Of a stretch of DNA of 64,000 nt, positions 57,940-64,000 are shown piece by piece (positions within the stretch are counted from its first letter, which is position 1; the number at the start of each line of letters is the position of its first letter). Made by a program: the position numbers and the translations under genes. The stretch lies in assembly GCA_013398295.1 (NCBI GenBank), contig VZSF01000932.1:4529-68528 (forward strand). The letters are read 5' to 3'. The notes under the pieces were generated by a model. That model did not search any database and was not told the origin of the DNA. It saw only the letters and a program-made list of their open reading frames with translations. Source of the DNA: Chionis minor (lineage: Eukaryota > Chordata > Aves > Charadriiformes > Chionididae).

Positions 57940-60900
57940 GCAGGTGGATAAAGCTGGAGGAGATGGACTGGAGAGGGGAGAAAGAAGCACCCTGGGCAGT
58001 TTGGCTTACTGATGTGGGTGAGAAACCAGAGCAGGGACAGAGGAAGGCAGTCGGGGGGGAAACTGAGAGCATTTCAGGGGACTCCAAGTGGAGCAGAGCA
58101 GGGCTGAGCAAAAGGATATTCCCCTTTGAGTAGTTTCCAAGAGGTGGCAACCCCCGGAGAGGGGTCCCAACAGGAGCAGCCTTGGCCGAGAAGCGTGGAG
58201 CTCAGCTCAGCTGGGAGAGGAGCCCTGCCTGCCAGCCCCTTCCACCTGCAGCTCCTGAGTCCCGTGGAGCACGTGGGCAGCAGGTTGGAGGAGAGAGTAA
58301 GCACACACACTTACTTGCACTATCTCCTTCCCTATGAATTCGCCTCGGCCCAGCTGGTAGGTGAAAGCAGGGTGCCTTTGAACCACAGAGCAGGCAGCTG
58401 CCCTGTTTTTGGGGCAGGTGGAAGTGCAAGCCAGCAGGCGTAAAGCTCTGGCCACGGGGCGCTGGTGATTTCTGGTAACTGTCCTGGCAGGGAAGAGGCC
58501 AGGGGAGTCAGACATGGCAGTGGCATGGCTGCCCTTGGCTGGGCTGATACAGGCACACTGCACTCCGCAGTCCCAGTGATGAGCAGGTCACCGTGAACTG
58601 GTGCTGCAAGCTGTCCTGGGTCCCTGGGACCTTCCCACAGCCCCTCCACATGGTTCTGTTCAAAGGCCTCCTTGGGTTTGGGTGTCTCATCCAGCTTGTC
58701 TTTTAAATCCTTTTTGTCTTTCCTCCCTGCTCACCTACACATCCTCCAGCCACCGTCCCCCCTCTCCTGCCCCGCAGACGTTCTGCTGTGAACAGCCATC
58801 CTCCACATCTTCTCCAGCTGGGCTTGGAGAGGGATGGTCCTGCTCAAGTGGGACCTTCTGCTAGGAAGTGAGCTGTGATTGTACAAGCCAGGAAGACACT
58901 GTGCCCGGGGTCAGTCCTGGGACTTTCTGAGAATCCCTCTGCCGTGAGTTGCTGCTTCACAGCTGCCCGTGCCAAGACCTCCTCTGGGAACTTGTGTCCA
59001 TATGTGTGTGGTGCTCGTCTGTGTGTCTGCATCTCAGCCTCTTCCAGTTCATGGGGGTACTGTGGACGTCTCGCTCCATACCTACATATATTTTACCTTG
59101 TACATGTACTGCATCCAGACACCTTCTCTGTTTACATCTGCTTGCTTCTCTTTCATTGCATACATCATCAGGTTGTGATTGCTTTCCCCACGGTGGCCTG
59201 GATCATGAACGGATTAAAAAGATCATCTAGAGGGAGGGAAAGCAACTGTGTTTTAAGCATGAACTGTCGCACCAAGCTCCAGCTCTGTTTAATTTCCCAC
59301 CAAGGCTGACTTGCCAGACTTTAGCAGGTCTCTCCCTTCCTGTGCACCTCTGACTTGCCAGCAGAAGGGCAGCACCGGCTTTCAGTAAGGGCTGCAGATT
59401 TATCCAGGGCCCCTGGAACACCAATGCATCAATAGACGACTAATGAATCACACCATCACTTATGCATTAACTTCTTTGAAATGCAGAGCACTCCCTTGAT
59501 ATTTCAGCGTTTTCCACCTAGTCCAAAGTGAAACCCAATAGGCAGAGACAAGTGGGAAGCTAAGCAAGGTAACGTTTCCACCTTGTGTCTGTTACAATGA
59601 TTGCATCAGCTTTAATTACAACAGGACTTTCTGCCCTTTAAAACAGTACCGCACACATCGTATTCTCAGCTTTCCTGCCTCCAGCTGGCTCTGGCTCTGA
59701 AACGGTTTCTTTCATGCATTCAAAACAGTTTGTAATTAACAATCACATTGTTTTCCTTTGAACATCGATGGAGATACAGAAAACAGGGAGATTGGAGCTC
59801 AGATGCCGATATGACTGAGTATTATTTTGCTTTCACAAAATAACTTTTTCCATTTTACAGCAAATTTTATACTGATGAAAGGTTTAGGGTAGTGCAGAGA
59901 CTTTTCTCACTGGTTGATCATGAAGCTTGGGAAGCAGACTTAGGTGCCTGAAAAAATTCTCTCCCTTATGTAGGGTGAAGAAGGAAGTTTGGAGTCGCCT
60001 CCCCTTTATGCTTGGACCATGTTGACCCCAGTGGTTGCCCATGCAGAAGGCATCCCTGACACCATTGTTGCATTCACGGAATGGCCCTCGATGGGAAACC
60101 GGCAGAAAAGAATAAGTAAAACCAGGAGTATCTCAGCTCCACGGCAGGTTCCAGAGCTACCCAGCGAGTCGGATCAGAGGGGGCTTAATTTGAAGCCTTG
60201 GCTCTGTAAACAAGAACCAGATTACAAACTTCTTCAGTTCTGGTGCAAAGCTTGGATGGGAGGATTGTTCCCTCCATCTGTTCTTCTCATAGACAATCTG
60301 CCTTCGAAAGCCATCGCTGCATAAATCTGGAGGAAGCGTAAATGCAGGAGCACCTGAATATTGTTTAACAGATGGGGACACACATTTTTCAAGCAGAGAT
60401 TTCCCTTACATTGCCCCATTTATTTTAGAGGATGTTTTTCAGGACCATCCTTGCAATGCCATGGCTGCCAGGGAGTAAGACGGCATCTGAGGTTTGTGGC
60501 TAGCCAAGTTGATTTTCAGTAGCAAACTTTACTGCATGAACGCTGTTGTGACATTTCTGGTTTGCTTTCACCCCTCTCCGTGCTAATTCCCTTCTTCCCA
60601 GACTCAGATTTCTCATCCAAGCCTTTCAGGAGGACTGTTAGCTGTGGGCACTTGATGTCGCCCGCTCCCACCCTGGGAACAAAGTGGCTGGAGGAGTTCA
60701 GCCACGCACTTCACTCAAAACTCATTCTGGCATAAACAAACAAATGCACGCAGCAATAAACACAAAGTCGTGTTTTTAGCCCTGTGAATCCCTCCACCCA
60801 CGTGTCCCTCTCCTCCTTCCCCGACAGGCAGTTTGGCAGCTGCCCTCCTGTTGACAGTGCTCTCTCTTGTTCTTCAACCTTTCATCCCACAGGATCTTTA
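57940..60900. other. Intergenic DNA, 57.9-60.9 kb
   Basis: No supported gene or RNA. The left part is GC-rich. The stretch from about 59.4 to 59.9 kb is AT-rich and listed separately as a candidate element. Confidence 0.55.
59420..59890. promoter_or_regulatory. Candidate conserved non-coding element
   Basis: About 470 bases of AT-rich non-coding DNA with CACTTATGCATTAAC, ATGATTGCATCAGCTTTAAT, TTTCATGCATTCAAAACAG, TTTGTAATTAACAATCACAT (homeodomain plus SOX-like ACAAT) and AACATCGATGG. It is the longest such block in the window. Confidence 0.3.
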
Positions 60901-60912
60901 ATGCATTTAGCA

Positions 60913-61086
60913 CAGTGGCTTTCAGCTTCGTCAACTCAAGGACCACTACAAATTTTCCAACAGTAACACAGCCGTGGACTGTTGAATGGCAGAAAGGAAA
61001 TTGCTTTTCTTTGCAACCTTTTCACGACTCCCTGAAAGTAGTTGCCGGACCCCCAGGCCTCAAGGACTGCAGATTGAAAGCCACCG
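60913..61086. mobile_element. hAT-type non-autonomous DNA transposon remnant
   Basis: The 174-base element has terminal inverted repeats: CAGTGGCTTTCA at the left and TGAAAGCCACCG at the right (its complement CGGTGGCTTTCA differs at one base). The ends follow the CAGTGGTTxTCAA pattern of hAT-Charlie elements, and inside are GGACC blocks near both ends, as in MER5-like elements. Flanking 8-bp duplications, ATTTAGCA at 60905-60912 and ATTGAGCA at 61087-61094, agree at 7 of 8 bases. The element is too short to encode a transposase. Confidence 0.75.
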
Positions 61087-61099
61087 ATTGAGCAAGCTG

Positions 61100-63753
61100 C
61101 ATATGGAGATCAGGTAACATCTCTGGGTGGGAATGGGTTAGCCATCAAATTTAGCAAGCAGCAGCATTTCATGTGGATACAGGAGGGAATAAGAAGCTAC
61201 TGAAATTGCAGTGGGAGTTTGGATATTCCTGATGGAGACGGGGAGCTCTTCCCTGCTGCTACATTCCTCCTCATGGAGAGCTCTGGCCGTGGAGTGATAA
61301 AGATCTGCTTAAGGAGACGAGCCTGGGTCCTTTGCCTCCTCTCCAGCATGGAGGCACAACAGATACTCTGCTGCTGACCCCAGACATTCAGAGCTTGCCA
61401 GGCCGGTCTCCAAATTCAAACAAAGATATTAAATGCTGTTTCCTTTCCACTTGCCTTCTGGCTCTGGAACCAGTAGGTTGCACTCAGATAACACTCACAG
61501 TTTTTATTTATTTTTCTTCCAGCCAGAAGAACTAGACCTTTTCCATTTTTTTTTTTTTTTCTCTTTTCTTTTTTTTCTCAATGTAAGCTGAAAGATGAGA
61601 GTCTGGCTAAATCACTTGTCTCCGGGAACTGGGGCTTTAAGGAAAATATCCAGTATTGGGAAGCGTGCGGCGTACGCGTGAGACTTGGCAGCACTACCAG
61701 GAGCTGAAACCAACAGATGATGTAATATGGCTGTGTCAGGAAGGACAACACCAGGATCGTGTTTGGGGGCGTACACAACCCTGGTCAAAAGGCAGGATCC
61801 TGTGTCTGTGACCGTGTCCTGTGACTTGTGACAGATGAATGCCGTGGGATGGTGATGACAGGCAGGCATCGAGCTCAGCCCATCCTGGCCTCCCCCAGCA
61901 CCTAATGTGGGAGTCAGAGTAAAGATCACGTCTTCTGGGAGACGTGAGCAATGCCATGGGACACTGGACCAGCAGCATGGTGATGTGTGGACAGAAGCTG
62001 ACTGGTGGAGAAAAAAAAAGAGGAGAAGATGGGAGAAGGAGCAATTTGGCTTGGAAGGGGGAGGAACATATGTGGAACAGGCGGGTTGTCCCCAGGGCAA
62101 CCTGAGTTGGACCTGAGCGGCCTCTTGCTGTCACACTGACCGTCAACCCTGCCCATCCACAGCCCTGGACTAAGGAGCACGCAGTGCAAAGCACAAGGTA
62201 GTTCCCTGTGGTTGGTTACGTGGTGCAGCATGGCATGGGCAGAGCCCTGGCATGTCCTGTTCTCCCTGAGCCATAAGATCTCAAAATCCAGCTACCAGGA
62301 GAAGTCTCAGCCTGAGAATAAGGAGAAAAAAAGAAGTGAAAATATGGGTGCAGAGGATGGAACCCAAATTTCTCAGTGTTCCTATCTCTTCCCTTTCCCC
62401 CTTCTTCTCTGTTCTTCAGCCATCATATTCTTTCTGGGAGAAAGGGGCTGTTGGAAAACAGAGAGAGAAGACGACAAACAGTGCTGTGGAGTTATTTAAC
62501 GAGCCAGAATGAATTGCATTTGAAATCATTTAAATGGGATCTGGGAGTATTTAACTGCAGCACAGGAACTTAACAAGAGTGGGAAAGGATTTTGTGCTAA
62601 TTGCTGGCAATGATATACCTACGGAGAGAGAACATGCAGCAATTAGTAAGCAAGGCTGTAATTTCAGCCTAAGGTCCCTGTCTGCCCTAGAATATGGCAT
62701 GGATTATCTGCTGGAAGGGAGACAGGGGCTCTGATCCACAGGTGACCAGAGAAAGGAGCAGATGAGATTCTTATTAAGAAGTCGTTAGCCAAGTTTTTCA
62801 GACAGCGGGATGCAGGAGATGGGTTTGGTCAGATCCAGCTGTCCCTTTGCATCACCCCAGCTTTGACTCCTGATGGCCCATTCCCCAACCTGGCATGACT
62901 CAGACTGCCAAAACTGAAATGAAACGCAGCCCCGTCCCAATTCACACTGGGTTGTTTTACCCCCTCCTCGCCCTCCCAGATGTGGAAGGGACTAACCCTG
63001 CAGCCAGGCTCTGCTCCACGCCTGGGTGGTGGGGCTACAGCTCCTGAGGCAGAAGGGTTGGGGCCCAATTTGAGTATTTCTTGCTGAGAACTCAGCAGCT
63101 TCAGGGCATCCTCAATGCTGCCGAATTTGGGGAACCAGCAGGACAAGGACCAGAGAGCTGGAGGTGTGATGTAGCCTTATTCATAACCTTCACAAGGGCA
63201 GAGCCCAGGGCAGGGTACATACAATGATGGTGGGATTAGATGGGAGGAGGGTTGAGGAAAGGAGGTGAGACAGGAAGGGTGCTAAGGATGCTTAGAAGCA
63301 CCCCAGATGGCCTTGAACCTGAGAAGGGGGACCTGACCTTCCTATAGAAATGCCCATATAGGCCAGACCCTACAGTCCCACCGCGCTGCGCCTGCAAAGC
63401 TGGGGTAGAAACGATGCCCAGCAGCACGTCTCAAGCCCCAACCCAAACAGATGAGCTGCCACAGCTCTAGATGGGACAGTCCCTGCTAGCAGCAGCCCTG
63501 GGAGGGTGTTCTCTCCCCGGTGGAAAGCAGAAAGCCACCAGCTCTCAGCTGTGCCTCTGACACCCAGCAGCTGCAGACAGCCTCCGCCAGCCTCTGCTCA
63601 TTGTTTCCCGGTCCTGCTGCTCCCTGTCTCCATTCTCTCCCTGTGATGCCTCTGTCTTTGGTTTTTTGTCTTTCAATCAGTTTTCATCTCAGTAATTCCC
63701 ATTCAATGGTTAGTCCCTGATCTTTCTAATTGAGATCAGAGCTTCATATAATA
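61100..63753. other. Intergenic DNA, 61.1-63.8 kb
   Basis: No supported gene. A pyrimidine-rich tract lies at about 61,500-61,580. An AT-rich candidate element lies at 62.5-62.7 kb. Confidence 0.55.
62490..62690. promoter_or_regulatory. Candidate conserved non-coding element
   Basis: The stretch contains GAATTGCATTTGAAATCATT, GTGCTAATTGCTGGCAATGA, CAGCAATTAGTAAGC and GGCTGTAATTTCAGC. TAATTG/CAATTA sites are closely spaced in non-coding DNA. Enhancer function is inferred. Confidence 0.3.
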
Positions 63754-63772
63754 GGGGGGGGGGGGGGGGGGN
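63754..63772. other. Run of 18 G ending at an N
   Basis: As at 50.7 kb, a pure G run ends at a single undetermined base (63772), marking an assembly break. The following DNA to the window end is AT-rich (TTTTTAATTTGC, TAATTAATGGGAATAATAAA) with no gene. Confidence 0.85.
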
Positions 63773-64000
63773 ACTATTTTTAATTTGCTACGTTCCCATT
63801 AATAACAAGTTCTAATTAAAAAACCTCCATCTTCCATCCTCCCAAGTTCAGAGGAAAACTCTCTGCGACTTCTGTTGGAATCTTCTCCTGATAAATTGGT
63901 ACCACAGCCTCCTAGAACAGCTGGTCCTCTTTAGCAGGCATAGTAATTAATGGGAATAATAAATGCATTCCAAGCAGGTTCGTAACCCTCCTTTCTGTGC

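Overview
This is nuclear DNA from a vertebrate, most likely a bird. It carries three intron-containing genes whose proteins match vertebrate DET1, MRPS11 and MRPL46. The introns are short, the promoters are CpG-rich, and the repeats include an ERVL-like solo LTR of a type common in birds and a CR1-like 3' tail. The species cannot be read from the sequence. Two single N bases next to long G runs show that this is a draft assembly.

Left third (1-14.1 kb): a G-rich minisatellite, then a CpG-rich TATA-less promoter with a strong CTCF-type motif, ETS motifs and a YY1-type motif, then DET1 on the plus strand. DET1 has one non-coding exon and four coding exons (551 aa) and probably a 3' UTR of about 2.7 kb containing old MIR-like SINEs. 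From 14.1 to 23.2 kb is a convergent gap with no gene I can support.

Middle (23.2-29.9 kb): MRPS11 on the minus strand (six coding exons, 184 aa) and MRPL46 on the plus strand (four coding exons, 260 aa) form a head-to-head pair sharing one CpG-island promoter. Both encode mitochondrial ribosome proteins, one for each subunit, so shared control would co-express them. DET1 is the substrate-adaptor-linked component of CUL4-DDB1 ubiquitin ligases. In human the order NTRK3 - MRPL46 - MRPS11 - DET1 is the same, with matching relative orientations.

Right half (29.9-64 kb): no protein gene that I can support. From human synteny the next gene to the right should be NTRK3, so this is probably its upstream regulatory territory. 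It contains an ERVL-like solo LTR with an exact 5-bp target duplication, a 174-bp hAT-type DNA transposon remnant with a near-perfect 8-bp target duplication, a second CTCF-type motif, an 88-base T run, two G runs next to N bases, and several AT-rich blocks full of homeodomain-type motifs that look like conserved non-coding elements. A GC-rich segment near 57.4-57.9 kb has a short signal-peptide-like reading frame that could be a first exon but is unproven.

I found no novel multi-gene system. The most notable items are the MRPS11/MRPL46 start region, where the minus-strand start codon and a plus-strand ATG in frame with MRPL46 share one CATG and a 20-aa upstream frame stops on the MRPL46 start codon, and the two transposon insertions that can be delimited to the base.
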